Assembly (NCBI GenBank): GCA_030248225.1
Contig: JASANE010028394.1
Coordinates: forward strand, 62,001-126,000
Direction of reading: 5' to 3'
Source: Trileptium ribeirensis
Taxonomy: Eukaryota; Nematoda; Enoplea; Enoplida; Thoracostomopsidae
DNA: 64,000 nt
In this document: positions 45,301-56,224 of the stretch, one piece after another
Numbering within the stretch: position 1 is the first letter of the stretch
How the letters are laid out: every line of letters begins with the position of its first letter
The notes under the pieces: generated by a model
Seen by the model: only the letters and a program-made list of their open reading frames with translations
Databases searched by the model: none
What the model was told of the DNA's origin: nothing
Translations under genes and position numbers: made by a program

Positions 45301-45887
45301 GATTCTGAACCCGATGAAAATGGAATTAAGGGGTTTCCAACGCAGGGAGAAGATAAAATATAGTCCGATGCTAAGGAAAAATTGTATCCAAGTTGGAAAA
45401 ATCTTAATACTTTTGTAAATTTGATAGAAAAGTAAAAACATTGATTTTTTAGGTAGAATGGAATATCAAATCAAGGCATAGGGGTGATGTACCCCGATAT
45501 AGGAGTAAATAATAGGTCCATCCGAGTGGGGATAAGTGTGAACGTACCCATTATGGACTATAACCCACCCCACCGGGAGGAAATAATGATAAAACCAAGA
45601 GAAAGGTGTTATTTGAGTAAATATGGGGAAATTCGTAAATTAATGAATTTTGAGTCAATTTTAAGGGATAATATATGGGTAAGGGATAAGAACTAGGAAA
45701 TGTAATATGAAATTTAGATAATCTCTCCCTCCCGGAGATGAATGTAGGAGTCGCCCCTGTGGTAGAATGAATATCCCCCAGGGAAGGATAAGTAAGTTGA
45801 CTATAATTTTGATAATTAGGTCAAAACCTATGAAATATTGTCTAAGAGGAAGGGAAATACAAGGTTAGACCTGCCCAAAAGTTGACA
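42390..45887 (-). repeat. Element B 5' LTR, about 3.5 kb
   Basis: Starts TGTCAACTTTTGGGC (45887) and ends ACTCACA (42390). It is about 340 bp shorter than the 3' LTR. Most blocks match the other LTR closely. The segments 42778-42845 and 42930-43150 instead replace normal sequence of the other LTR (24530-24790, 24860-25050) with A-rich, T- and G-poor sequence. The region 44630-45010 also aligns poorly with 26820-27060. U3/R/U5 limits are not readable. Confidence 0.9.
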
Positions 45888-48850
45888 GTATGATCACTCG
45901 TGGATCTTTTCAGGGAAGCGCGAATCGACCAAAAAGACACCCCGAAAAAGGGAACCGAAAACCCCCCAGAAAAAAAAACACCCCTTAAAACGTCACTTGG
46001 AATAGTCAGACGCGGGATATCTAAGATACTGTCCAAAAACAAAAGCTAATTAGACACAAATTTACAACAAAGCGTGAACAAAGCCATTCAACAACCCAAT
46101 CACGAGACCTTTCCACGCGTTCCATTGTTCCATGCTATTCTTTCAATTTTTTGCCGAGAAATTGTCTCAACACCGCCAACAATTTTTGCAACTGTTGAAC
46201 ATAGCAGCTGTGTATTTGCTGTGAGGGGACAGAGATATTTCAGTCGGCAGAACGTCCACTTGCGAATCTAAAGACGGAAATCGTCATTTCCAATCTCATC
46301 AATTTTCAGGCGTAATATTTCGGCGGTTGCTTTTCACGTCCTTTCATCGTTAAACATCTACAGAAACGAAAAATTGTCTACATAGTAGTTGCTAGAATTT
46401 AAACTAGTATCTTATATGCGACGGCGAAACGGAACGATCGGGGTTTCATTTATCTGTTATCATTGCGTGTGAATACCTATAATAGTCTGTGTTTCAAGTA
46501 TATACCACCTAAATTCTCGGCAGCCCAGAACCTAATGCAAATTCTAGAGCGTCATCGAAAACTGACGACGCACGAAGTATTTGTGCTGGTCCATATAAAC
46601 CCAAACCATCGTATTCAGCCTACCCAACACCCTATATAGACAATTATTGATGCATTGCACGCAGTACATAGCCGAGATACTCAAGAAATGCTACTTCCTA
46701 AAAATCTGGTGTATTTACTTTAAATTCTGAAAATGTATCCAATATACGTGCTGTTCTCCAGACAACCGTACCGTCGTGTTCATCGTGCCGAAAAACATAC
46801 ATGCAACATGACACGCAACATGACAAAATTTGAAAAAAACAACGTTTCTGGTAAAGGGTCGACGAACCATGTTCAGGTCCGCACCGGCCCAGAGAGTATT
46901 CCATCAAAATAGTGTTGATCAGCAAGGTTGTAGATTTCGATGACTTGATTTCGAAGGGTGGTCTCCGGACAAGCTTTTGTCACGAGGTATGGGCTGTTAA
47001 ACACCGGCACCCATATGGCTAGGCAAAAAACCCTAAAAACGTGTGTCTTTTTGTCTTTTTGACTCCGAAGATGGGGTTGGGGCTGTTCCCGACAACTAAA
47101 GTGCACACCGGCGTCACTTTTTGCTATCGAACAAAAAAATTTATCGATACCAATCCACCCGAAAATGAATGACATTGTCAAGCAACAAAAAGAAATTTTC
47201 TTGACTTCCCCCAAGAGCCCTCATTGAAACTCCGCCGCTTCGCACTCTCAGCTTTCATGACGGGCCAATGTGTCTCTTAGCAGCGGAAGCGGAATGCATG
47301 CCATGCCGTTCTGGATATACTAAGCCTAAGCATTGTCCTGTGTTAAAATCCAGTTATAGGCCATACAACGAGCCTGAGCCCATGCGCGACCCCGCTCTAA
47401 GCTGTACTTTTCTGTAATGATCAGACCCTATAGGCGACACAGAATAACGAACAAAGCAATGCACTATATTTGCTTCTTACACAGGTGTCAAACTTTTATA
47501 TAACGAAAAGTTGAACCACTTATACACGGCTCCTTTGAGAGATGTCACGCCAAGCCCTGACCATTTTTATGGATTTCCAGGGTTTTTTCGGGATACATAT
47601 TCGGTTTAAGCATGTGGGTAAGATCCGAGGAATGAACCCCAATTTAATATTGGTAGATGTAATATTTCAAAACGCCGGGTGGGTGTATCGCCGACATAAA
47701 TGTCTCTCTCGTGTCTCGGTAGCCGATTACAGCTGACGCAGATCTACTCTGTTTAGTCGTACAAACACCAATTTCTAATACAACCCGTTGTTCGCCACTA
47801 CTAGTTCAACTTTTGCGTCATTTGTAGCCTGTTTCGTTAAGGCATCGCCCAGTTTTACTGTTCACAACACGAAAAAGGGCAGCCCAAAATCCAGCCATAG
47901 ACGCCACAAGTACGTCTGAAGACGACAAGTAATTACCTTTACTTTAGGGAATAACATACATTAATTTGCAAAAATCCAGGTTGTAATACTTGAAATGAAA
48001 CATGCTACGTCATATTGTAGTCAAGATCAGACGCTACATACGAATCATATAAAGATTGGAGCAAGTTCTGCATTAAGTGGAATACACAGACCACCGATCA
48101 GTAAAAATTGAAATCTGTTAAAAGTTCGATCCAGGATTTTCTGTAAATGTTAGCGTTAGGACAATTCGTTTACAGCAATGTTATCACGCGCGCATCATTG
48201 CTTGAAGCTAATAAATCTCCATGCCAAAATCATATTTTTGCAGATTGGGTACTTTTATGTCACAAAGCAAACCCCAAGCTAACCCTAACGATATAGTTTT
48301 CATTTTAGATAATGATCTTTTTATACTATAGGCTTATTTCATAGGAACCTGATTTGAGGAAATGCCCTGGGGAATTTGAAGTTTGCGTCATCGATTTTTT
48401 GGCTTGTTTGTTCTACATTTAGTTTTTGTGTGTTTGATTAGATGTACATCCGTAATGTGTAGTCTACTATTTTTCTCTATGTTTATGCGGATGTGTAAAT
48501 TAGCTATTTGTTTACTGTATGGGTGCAAGATATCGTATGTATTATGAGTTGCAACTTAAAAAACTGTAATTTCTGATTGAAAATTTTTCGGTATGCTAAA
48601 ATATAACATAATATTAGGACTGTGTAAATCTGGCTACTTTGGTCAGGGGGATTGACTGGGTCAAATTAGGATTTTAATGCCAAATGCCACAGAGCACACT
48701 GTTGATTATCCGGTTGCCAGCAATTATATTAAAATCTAACGGGTTAGAGGGATTTTAGAGCCAGGTTTATTTGGGTTCCAAGAATTAGGGCTTCAAAAGA
48801 TTATTTAATGGCTCGCTTCATAAACTTAGAGCCTTATTACGCTACAATCG
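45888..48850. other. No gene recognised; A/C-biased patch at left end
   Basis: Outside element B. 45925-45995 is again A/C-biased (runs like CACCCCTTAAAACG and A9). Beyond it the composition is normal. Short ORFs at 46873-47214 (minus) and 47542-47736 (plus) show no domain I know. Any 5' LTR and primer-binding site of element C should lie at the right-hand end, but I found no match to its 3' LTR here. Confidence 0.4.
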
Positions 48851-48969
48851 GTGATCAAATTGGTAAAATCGTTCTGTGTTTACCAACACTTAGAATTATA
48901 TTGCGCTGCTTATAAACGTAAGTGTCTGTTTTTGTGCATGAATATTTGTTTTATAATACCTTACATGTG

Positions 48970-50307
48970 TAGCAAACTAATGGCAAAACTAGTATATTTA
49001 TTTGATCCCAAACTTAGACCTCACGTGGGCTACATTTTGGTGGCGCAAGCCTGGAAGAGGTACGCTCAAGTATGGGTAAAATTTGAACTAAATTTGCATA
49101 ATCAGAATTCGGAGGCTTTTATTGACAAAGTTTATCGACGATATACAGGTGGCATCTGCCTAAGTCAACTAATCCCCATTGTAATGCCAGGGTGTATTGA
49201 GGGACACCAAATGGATTCCAATCCGAGAATCTAGCATGAAAAATCGCTTATGGATACCGAGCGATTGAGATCAAAAATTTTCCATTATACTGCGGAAATG
49301 TTGGTGATGATTTTGAAGAGTGACTAGGTACATTTGAGAGGATAGCCCTGGCGAACGAATGGAGCCATGGAAAAATGGCACGTCTGATGCCTGCGTATTT
49401 ACAGCATGAGGCCGAGCGGAAATTCAATGCTCTCCCTCCAGGGAATTCAGAAAATTTATGAGCTGGTTAGAGCCTCGCTTAAGGAATTTCTAATATCTAA
49501 AGAAACAGCAGATCAATATAGCATTCAGCTGCGTCCTAAGAAACGCATGGCCCTAATAAACCGGAGGAAATATATGCTAGAGATATTGAGCGTTTGGTGA
49601 GGAAGGCTTATAATACCATAGACAAAGACTGGATAGCTATGGATAACTTTTTAAACGGACTGAAGAATTCTATTAAGAGGCTTGTCATGACCTCAAACTT
49701 CATGTCCTTGCAGGTGGCTATTTCTAGAGCATGTGAGCAGAAATGCAATGAGCGGATGGTTGAGTTTACTATCTAAAAGAGCTTAAAATTGAAAGCTATG
49801 TTCTCAAATGTTGAAAAAGTTGAATATTCGAGTAATATTGAGTCAAAATTGGAAGCTATTATAAACTTGAAGAGGGAATTACTACAAGCAGCGGTTAGTC
49901 TTAAGGGTAAGTCAAATGATAGCTTCCGCGCTGTAAACCTTGAACAAAATAGGCGTAGAATGACGAATGATGATAGGAAAATATGTGATTTCTGTAAGAA
50001 GTCTGGTCATATAAGATTCAACTGCATTCAACGACAGCAGAATTTTCCACAAAATTCTCACTATAGATCTTTACAAAATATTAATAGATGGCCTCCAAAT
50101 AGACTTCCTCAACATTTTTGGCAGCCCCAAGTGTTGCCAGATAATGGACCAAGACAAACTTTTAACGAACCGCGGATTCCAACTGTGCAGACTACTCGAT
50201 GTAGGAGCTACACTGAACAACCCGCATGGTTGAACGACATTTGTAGAGCGAATACTTTAAGATATGCTGGTCAACTAGGTGACTGGGTGGCAGAAATTAC
50301 AGACTAA
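48970..50307 (+). pseudogene. gag: Element C gag, broken
   Basis: Broken frames read through typical gypsy Gag blocks: LFDPKLRPHVGYILVAQAW, then GDDFEE and LGTFERIALANEWS and KMARLMPAYLQ (about 49300-49400), then DWIAMDNFLNGL (about 49625-49660) and a CCHC knuckle CDFCKKSGHIRFNC (49987-50028). The tail ends GDWVAEITD at 50307. At least three frame changes separate these blocks. The knuckle marks the nucleocapsid part. Confidence 0.78.
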
Positions 50308-50559
50308 GAGAATAGAACGAAATATTAGCTAATAGAATAAATGGACAATGATGCTTCTACTTCGCAGTTACACTCTGCCATGATGTGCCATTTCCAAAAT
50401 TTAAGAGTCGCATCAACCGGAAAGGACATGTCTGCCGTGTGACTTACTACAATGAGAAGTTACTCTATGATGGTGCCGACCCATCTGATTTACTATTAAA
50501 ACAAATGAAGGTTCTGAGGAATCACATATAATAAAAACAAAAAATAGCGTTTTACGTCG

Positions 50560-50712
50560 TTATACTGCTAAACACGCACCTATTGCTAACCACGATGAGT
50601 GTAAAGTGCCTATATGCTGACAATTCATTCTCTGAGGATTGAATACGAGCGCTGAATCGTGTGCTTAGATATCGACCCTATAATATTGAAACTCTTTTCT
50701 AGAAAAATGGCA
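50560..50712 (+). pseudogene. Element C protease, N-terminal part
   Basis: One frame reads NHDECKVPIC, a stop, then GLNTSAESCVLRYR, which corresponds to the retropepsin active-site strand with the catalytic D-T/S-G no longer readable. The other end of the protease (PYDVILGIDFM) is at about 52985-53020. That separation is about ten times the normal distance, which shows that foreign DNA lies between. Confidence 0.6.
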
Positions 50713-50730
50713 CAAAGCACCCCTATGGGG

Positions 50731-51050
50731 GTTTCCACGTGGCCGAGTGGTTAGAGCGCCTGCTTCATAATCGTGAAGTCAGGAGTTCGAATCCAGTGGT
50801 CGCTCTAATCTCCTTGGGTAGGGGACTCAGCCACAATTTCTTCGCAGTACCTATGCGTTAAACAGGTACTAGACCTTGGTCTAGGCGGATAAGACGATGG
50901 GTGGTGTAAAGGGCAATCATCATGGCTAGCCTAAACATAATGCTTCGGCATAATAACCCGGATTGTCACCTAGTGCCAACTGCATGTTTATCCGACTTTT
51001 TATGGCGGTTTCCACAGCAACACATCAACCTGCAGAAAATGGGAAGTAAC
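50731..51050 (+). repeat. tRNA-derived SINE-like sequence
   Basis: A pol III A box TGGCCGAGTGG (50740-50750) and a B box GTTCGAATCC (50785-50794) lie 35 bp apart with an anticodon-like TTCATAA between, so the head looks like a tRNA. The acceptor and T stems do not pair, so it is not a working tRNA gene. About 240 bp of unrelated tail follows (CTTGGGTAGGGGACTCAGCC and CTTCGGCATAATAACCC blocks). This head-plus-body layout is that of a SINE. No clear poly(A) tail or target duplication was seen. Confidence 0.6.
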
Positions 51051-51064
51051 TAGTATAATACTGT

Positions 51065-51990
51065 ATGCCGCGGCGGGCATATCCAGATCGGAATTTTATA
51101 GGCCCTGGTACCAAGCATCGGGCGAACGTGGAAACTGCAGACGACCCCAAAATTATACGGGTGTCGTTAGTAAGGGATAAGTACTATATGGATCTGTTAA
51201 ATGCCTGTCTTCCTAAGGTGGACGAGCTGGTTGAGTTGGAGGAGAAGGACATGTGGACCCATAAGCGGGTTATTGTGGTGATCGTGGGACAGGCATTAAG
51301 GGGGAGGTTAATTCTATTCTTGCTAGAAGACAATAAAACATCAGGTTGGTTGACGTTAAAAGGCGACATCTCTATGACATCGATGGTAGTATACGAAATG
51401 TCTCGTCATCCTATCCTAGTAAACACACCGCCATGATTTCGCGTGGAGTTATATAACTTTATGCCACCGCACGGGTACGTCCACTTTGGCCCGTATACCT
51501 TCAGCTTCCTGCAGCGTTTCGTTAACCAAGAGGTCATTATCCATTTTGTTAATATGGGCATCGGTGATTGCTTCACGGTAGAGATGACAAATGGTCCTAA
51601 GGTATAGCGTGAGTGAAATGTTAGTCGCCCAGGAACAGCGACAGTTTGACAACGTCGAGAATGCTCGTCCCAAAGGGATCAACCTGCCTGAGATGTTATC
51701 GATGGATGAAATCGAGGTCCTGCGACAAAACGGCAAGCTACCATTGTCTGTCATGCTATTCAACTGGTATTGTGGTATTGGTAGACGCCTGGCTTGATGA
51801 GAAGATCGCAATACCTCAAGCGGGGTTCTGCTTAGAATGTGGGCACGAGTAGTACCACATGCCGAAAGCGACAAAATCGACGCCATTCTTCCGAGCGTCG
51901 GAATAGGCAGCCAAACGTGCTGGCCACGATAGGCCTACGCACAGTCAACGACAAAATGTTGAACGTATCCTACCAGATCCACTCTAAAAG
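51065..51990 (+). pseudogene. Unknown inserted gene upstream of the NADAR domain, exon-like, broken
   Basis: An ATG frame (51065-51436) begins MPRRAYPDRNFIGPGTKH and includes VDELVELEEKDMWTHKRVIV. After a TGA the same frame continues to about 51606 (GYVHFGPYTFSFLQRFVN). Another frame follows at 51591-51797 (NLPEMLSMDEIEVLRQNGK). Near 51915-51990 the first frame resumes (LATIGLRTVNDKML) up to a GTAAGG donor. The GPGT motif faintly recalls the calcium loop of viral phospholipase A2 domains, but the His-Asp pair is not evident. I do not recognise the protein. It sits inside element C's protease gene, probably as part of a nested insertion. Confidence 0.4.
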
Positions 51991-52110
51991 GTAAGGATAA
52001 GCTTAATTTTAAACCAAAAGTGTGATAAAACGTCAATCAGAAGAGTGATAGACATCTATGTATACACAAATGCCATGTATGTGTACATAAAGGAAGTTCA
52101 TACATTTCAG
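51991..52110 (+). other. Predicted 120-bp intron in the NADAR gene fragment
   Basis: Donor AAAAG|GTAAGGATA at 51991 and acceptor CATACATTTCAG|ATATCAG ending at 52110. The junction codon AG|A keeps the frame from LNVSYQIHSK into QLLRISKPIDEPDG and on into the NADAR domain. A canonical intron implies a spliced host-type or viral gene rather than retroelement coding sequence. Confidence 0.6.
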
Positions 52111-52807
52111 ATATCAGCTACTACGAATAAGTAAACCTATTGATGAACCTGATGGAGTTTTGACGTTTTTCGTATTATCCAATCACTTTTTAGCAGTGTT
52201 GAAAACCAATGGTAATGAATTTGACTATACCGAACAATATTATATGTTTTGCCAGTGTTATTATGCTCAAGATTACGTAGCAGCCAATGTGGTATACATT
52301 GAAATGAGTCTCAGGAGACAAAAGTTAATTACAAAGCAGTCCATCAACGTATGTAAAAATAGGAAAGCTTGAATTACGTCTGAGACGGCGTGAAACATAA
52401 TGCTACAGGCCAATATACTAAAATTTGTAAAGAACAGCTGCCTGAAAGATGTTTTAATCAGTACTGGAAATACATATTTATCTGAAGCTAGTTTAGACAA
52501 AATATGGGGATGTGGACAGAGAGAGGGGAATAAAAACATTAAGAACGTCCAGAAACATACAGGAAACAACTGGCTGGGTAAGATTTTGATGTATATAAAT
52601 ACAAAATTACGTGATAGAAAAACTTATAGTATCCAAAGCAATTACGAAAATAGCTATGAATTTAGAACCGGCAATTTTTGTGTTTACACTGGCAAATTTA
52701 ATCCTAACAATATAAACCTAAACCGTACCTCTCTAATATTGCGCAAACTTTTTGGGAAAATACCCGTAGCGATTTTAGTGATACTGGAGATAACATTTGT
52801 TTGTTAA
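52111..52807 (+). pseudogene. NADAR (YbiA-like) domain gene fragment
   Basis: NADAR proteins are N-glycosidase or ADP-ribose hydrolase-like enzymes acting on riboflavin intermediates or on ADP-ribosylated guanine in nucleic acids. The first part (52111-52372) reads FFVLSNHFLAVL and EFDYTEQYYMFCQ, matching the LSNF and sEqYyqaqK motifs, although the Lys after Q appears lost. A frameshift and stops follow near 52372-52400. The second part (52400-52590) reads MLQANILKFVKN, LISTGNTYLSEASLDKIWG and NNWLGKILMYI, matching the conserved C-terminal half (TGxxxLxEAsxxDxiWG; GxNxLGxxLM). The remaining C-terminal residues are not recognisable. Broken, so a remnant. Confidence 0.72.
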
Positions 52808-52959
52808 AGTTTCAGACAGCTTCACGCCTGGTTAATTTACAGAACATATGGCCCGCGGCTACTGGTAATAAATGGCGAAAATAGTGAGTGGTCAAGGATT
52901 GGAATTGTTGGAGGTATTGGACACAAAGTGACAAATTAGATCACACCGGTATGTTCATG

Positions 52960-54808
52960 CTGCTTCTTTGAGTAAGGAGATTCCATATGACGTCATTTTA
53001 GGTATAGATTTCATGATAAATTATAATTGTGTCCTAAACGTGGCTAAATGGTAATATATATTAGATGATCAAGTTATATAAATGTGGGGCTCAAAGAGTA
53101 TAGGTGATAAACGGGTAGCAAATGTCACAATACAGTATACAACTAAAATCCCCGAGGGTGGTGACTGTAATGTTGTAAGCGAGTCTCATCCATTGTGCGA
53201 GTATGAGATTAATATTCCCAACTAATCCTTATCGGAATGTGAGCTAACAAATGTCTAGAAAAATGCTGTAGCATTTTCTCATTTTCAGATTATGACCTTG
53301 GACGCCTAAAATTCGTTAAACATGCGAGCAACTATATGATAGCTCGCCAAAACACTAAATACCATATAGAATACCTCAAGCAGCTAAGGAGCATTTTAAA
53401 ATGCAGTTAGATAAAATGAAAAATCATGGTATAAACAGACCATCAGCATAGCCGTGGGCATCGCCCCTTGATATCTCACGTAATATGGACGATAGTAATC
53501 GGATACGCGTCGATTTTAAAAAAACCTAAATGCAATGACGATGTCTGACGTCTTCCCTATTCCAAGAATTGAGGATTGTTTGGACAAATTAAATGGTGCG
53601 AAGTATTTTTCAAGTTTGGACTTAACTAGTGTTTATTGGCAGACGTAGATTGAGCAGAACGACAAGGAAAAGACTGCGTTTATATCCGATAATGGTCTGT
53701 TTGAATTCAATGTAATGCCTTTTGGATTGAAGTGTGCCCCTAGTTCGTTTATGAGAGCAATGAAATTTCTACTAACTGGACTGCAAGGTAAAGTATTGTC
53801 GTATATTGGTGACATTCTGATTTATTCGGCATATTTGGGACAACAAATACAAGATCTATCCGATGTTTTCGAACCGCTACAAAGAAATGCAATTTTAGAC
53901 GGACTAAAATCAAATTCTTGGGACATGTCGTTTCTGGAAATGGAATCGAACCAGATCCCGATGAGGTGAAAGCAGTTAAACAGTGTACGGTACCAAAGAC
54001 GAGTACTGTTTAAAGCAAGTGAGAGGGTTATTGGGTCTGGCTTCATATTATCTCAAAATTTATTAAGGATTTCGCGTCAAGAGCTTCTGCCCTAAATACA
54101 TTATTGAAGATGGGCATTGTTTTCGTTTGGACCCCAGAATGGCAAGCTGTTTTCCAAGATTTAAAAATCATATTACTGAATACCGTATTTTAAAAACTCC
54201 TGATTTTGAAAAACCATTTATTTCTATAACTGACGCACGTAATGAAGATCTTGGTGCAGTTCTATCGCACGAGTACGATGAAATGGAACATGTGGTCGCT
54301 TATGCCTCAAGGACCCTAGCTCCAGCTGTGAAAAATTACGCCATTACCGAAAAAGAAGAATTAGCAATCGTCTGGACCGTTAAGTATTTTCGCCACTACT
54401 TGTTCGGAAAAAACGTTTAGAATAATAACCGATCGTTCCGCTTTAAAATGGTTAATGAATTTTTCAGAACAAAATGGTCGCCATTCAAGATGGTCCCTAC
54501 TTTTGTCGGAGTGTGATTTTGAAGTGCAGTATAGACCTAGTAAATTTGATGCCAACAGTAACGCTCTATCTCGGAGTCCAGTTTTGCTATATTCTGAAAC
54601 GGATCAAGAAGATGAAGATGATGAAAACTTGTGTTTTCGTAGGATGTATAATGAAGTAAACAATATTATGTCCATGAATTTTTTAAATTCAGGAGCAGAC
54701 AAAAACCAGGATGGAATCAAGATTGGAGATGGTTGGTCCTTCACAAAAAATCTGCTTAACTTACAAGGAGCCGACGTAGAAGTGCGAAAGATTATCGATT
54801 TATCTTGA
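52960..54808 (+). pseudogene. pol: Element C protease end, reverse transcriptase and RNase H, inactive
   Basis: PYDVILGIDFM near 52985-53020 ends the protease. RT blocks include VFPIPRIEDCLDKLNGAKYF, then SSLDLTSVYWQ followed by a stop near 53646, then FEFNVMPFGLKCAPSSFMRA. The active site reads SYIGDILIYS (about 53800-53830), where the second-last catalytic Asp of YIDD is Gly. RNase H (54127-54620) shows ISITDARNEDLGAVLSH and EKEELAIVWTVKYFRHYLFG and then a frame break. Stops are frequent. These match gypsy-type pol. Confidence 0.82.
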
Positions 54809-54974
54809 GGGGAAAAATGAACATGGCAGTAAGGAAAAAGAGCATGGTCGCAGGTATGAAACTTAAGTAATTATAAATGACACATTACACCACATTTGGC
54901 AAGAAAAACGGCCAAACCGTAGGTCCCCCATTTGTTATCAGTCGGTAGTTCCACAAATTTTACGTGCTGAAATA

Positions 54975-56035
54975 ATGGAAAGTTTTCATGACGATCTACT
55001 AGTGAGAGAGCATTTAGGATTTGCCAGAAGCCTTGCAAAAATTCGGGAGCTGTTTTGTTTTGATTTAATGTATCATGATATTAAAAATTGGTGCTATTGT
55101 TGCGTATTTTGTGCTACCAAAAACCCAGCTAAGAAAGTTTACGCTCCTTTACATTCAATCCCCGCTTCAACTAAACCTCTTGATATTTTAGCCGTTGACT
55201 GTGTGGGGCCCCTAAAGCAAACCGGTAACAAACATATTGTGGTTTTCACTGAATATTTAACCAAGTGGGCTGAGTTATTTGCAGTTCCGGATATGAGTGA
55301 AACTATAGCTAAACTAGTCGTGGAGGAAATTATGTCCCGTTACGGAGCTCCTTCAACGTTATTGTCTGACCGTGGCGCAAATTTTATGAGTGAGTTGATT
55401 TGATTTATGTTGCATTTTACTCATACCAGAAAATTTAATACTTCCCCTATAAACCGTTAACTGACGGACAGTGTGAGCGGCTAAATATAAACTTGATCAA
55501 CATGCTTTTCCGTTATGTCAACACAGGTTACACTAATTGGGACAAATATTTTAATTTTGTCTTGTTTGCCTACAGGATTGCGGTGCACGAGTCTACAAAA
55601 GGGTCCCCGTTCTTTTTGTTATATAGTAGGGATCCTCGTTTTGGCATAGAATTCGGCTTATGATTCTGTAACCACTTACAAATCGATTCCCTTGAGGAAT
55701 ACCGCGAAACACTTGCAACTGGATTTGAAATTGATCAAAAAATGGCGGCTGATAACGTCGAAGCTGCTCAACAGCTGTATTATAATAAAACGGCCACCAA
55801 CCATAAACTGAGAATGGGACAGAGAGTGCGGTATTACTGCACTGCTGTGAAACAGGGCAAGACACCTAAGCTATGTCACTTATGGCATGGACCATATCGC
55901 ATCATTAGTGACGTAAACGTTCGTCTTCGACCATGCAAAGTCTTCAAAGTTGGCAAAACTGTACACATAAAATTTGTAAGCCATGTTTCGGAGATGACAA
56001 GCCTAATATTAAGGTGGGAGATGGAAATGGCATAG
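54975..56035 (+). pseudogene. Element C integrase, broken
   Basis: The zinc domain reads HLGFARSLAKIRELF with CCVFCATKN, and the core reads LDILAVDCVGPL and TLLSDRGANFMSE (first two catalytic Asp kept), up to a stop at 55401. The third catalytic residue region (DGQCERLN) is readable in another frame near 55464-55490. The C-terminal part (55742-56035) reads GQRVRYYCTAVKQGK and LWHGPYRIIS, the GPY/F module usual in gypsy integrases. No PHD or chromodomain follows. Confidence 0.8.
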
Positions 56036-56224
56036 CATTGGCTGAGTGTGACTTATATGAATAACGTAGGATGGTGGAGATGAACAATGATATTGACGAT
56101 AGATTATCGTATAATTCTAACAAAAGTATTCCAGAAACGCTAACATTTGGTCGAAATTTACAAACTTCAAAGGCAAGTACTGATTTGGGACCTATTATTG
56201 AATTAGACGAAGGAACGTCTGAAA

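Larger units (their letters stand above)
24150..45887 (-). mobile_element. Element B: giant, apparently intact Ty3/gypsy-type LTR retrotransposon
   Basis: About 21.7 kb, read right to left: 5' LTR (42390-45887), primer-binding site, 97-codon leader ORF, gag-protease (1,051 codons), pol with RT, RNase H, integrase and PHD finger (1,173 codons), a 0.57-kb gap with a splice acceptor, ORF3 (about 1,591 codons), 1.36 kb of non-coding DNA, 3' LTR (24150-27991). LTRs begin TGTCAACTTTTGGGC and the 5' copy ends ACTCACA. All large ORFs are uninterrupted and catalytic residues are present. Away from odd A-rich patches the LTRs look about 97% alike. No target-site duplication can be read because the left flank is the A/C tract. 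Confidence 0.92.

Noticed and set aside
46873..47214. 113-codon minus-strand ORF
   Set aside because: No domain, no neighbouring coding evidence. Kept only as an unassigned short frame in the intergenic description.
49400..50307. Element C as a relative of elements A and B
   Set aside because: Its Gag, GPY/F integrase end, env and plus orientation differ. There is no PHD tail and no ORF3 of the A/B type.
50731..50806. Functional tRNA gene
   Set aside because: A and B boxes are good, but acceptor, anticodon and T stems have too many mismatches, and a non-tRNA body follows. Called a SINE-like head instead.
51449..51886. 145-codon minus-strand ORF
   Set aside because: It overlaps plus-strand frames that connect, through an in-frame intron, to the NADAR domain. 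The plus strand is more convincing, though the minus frame cannot be fully excluded.
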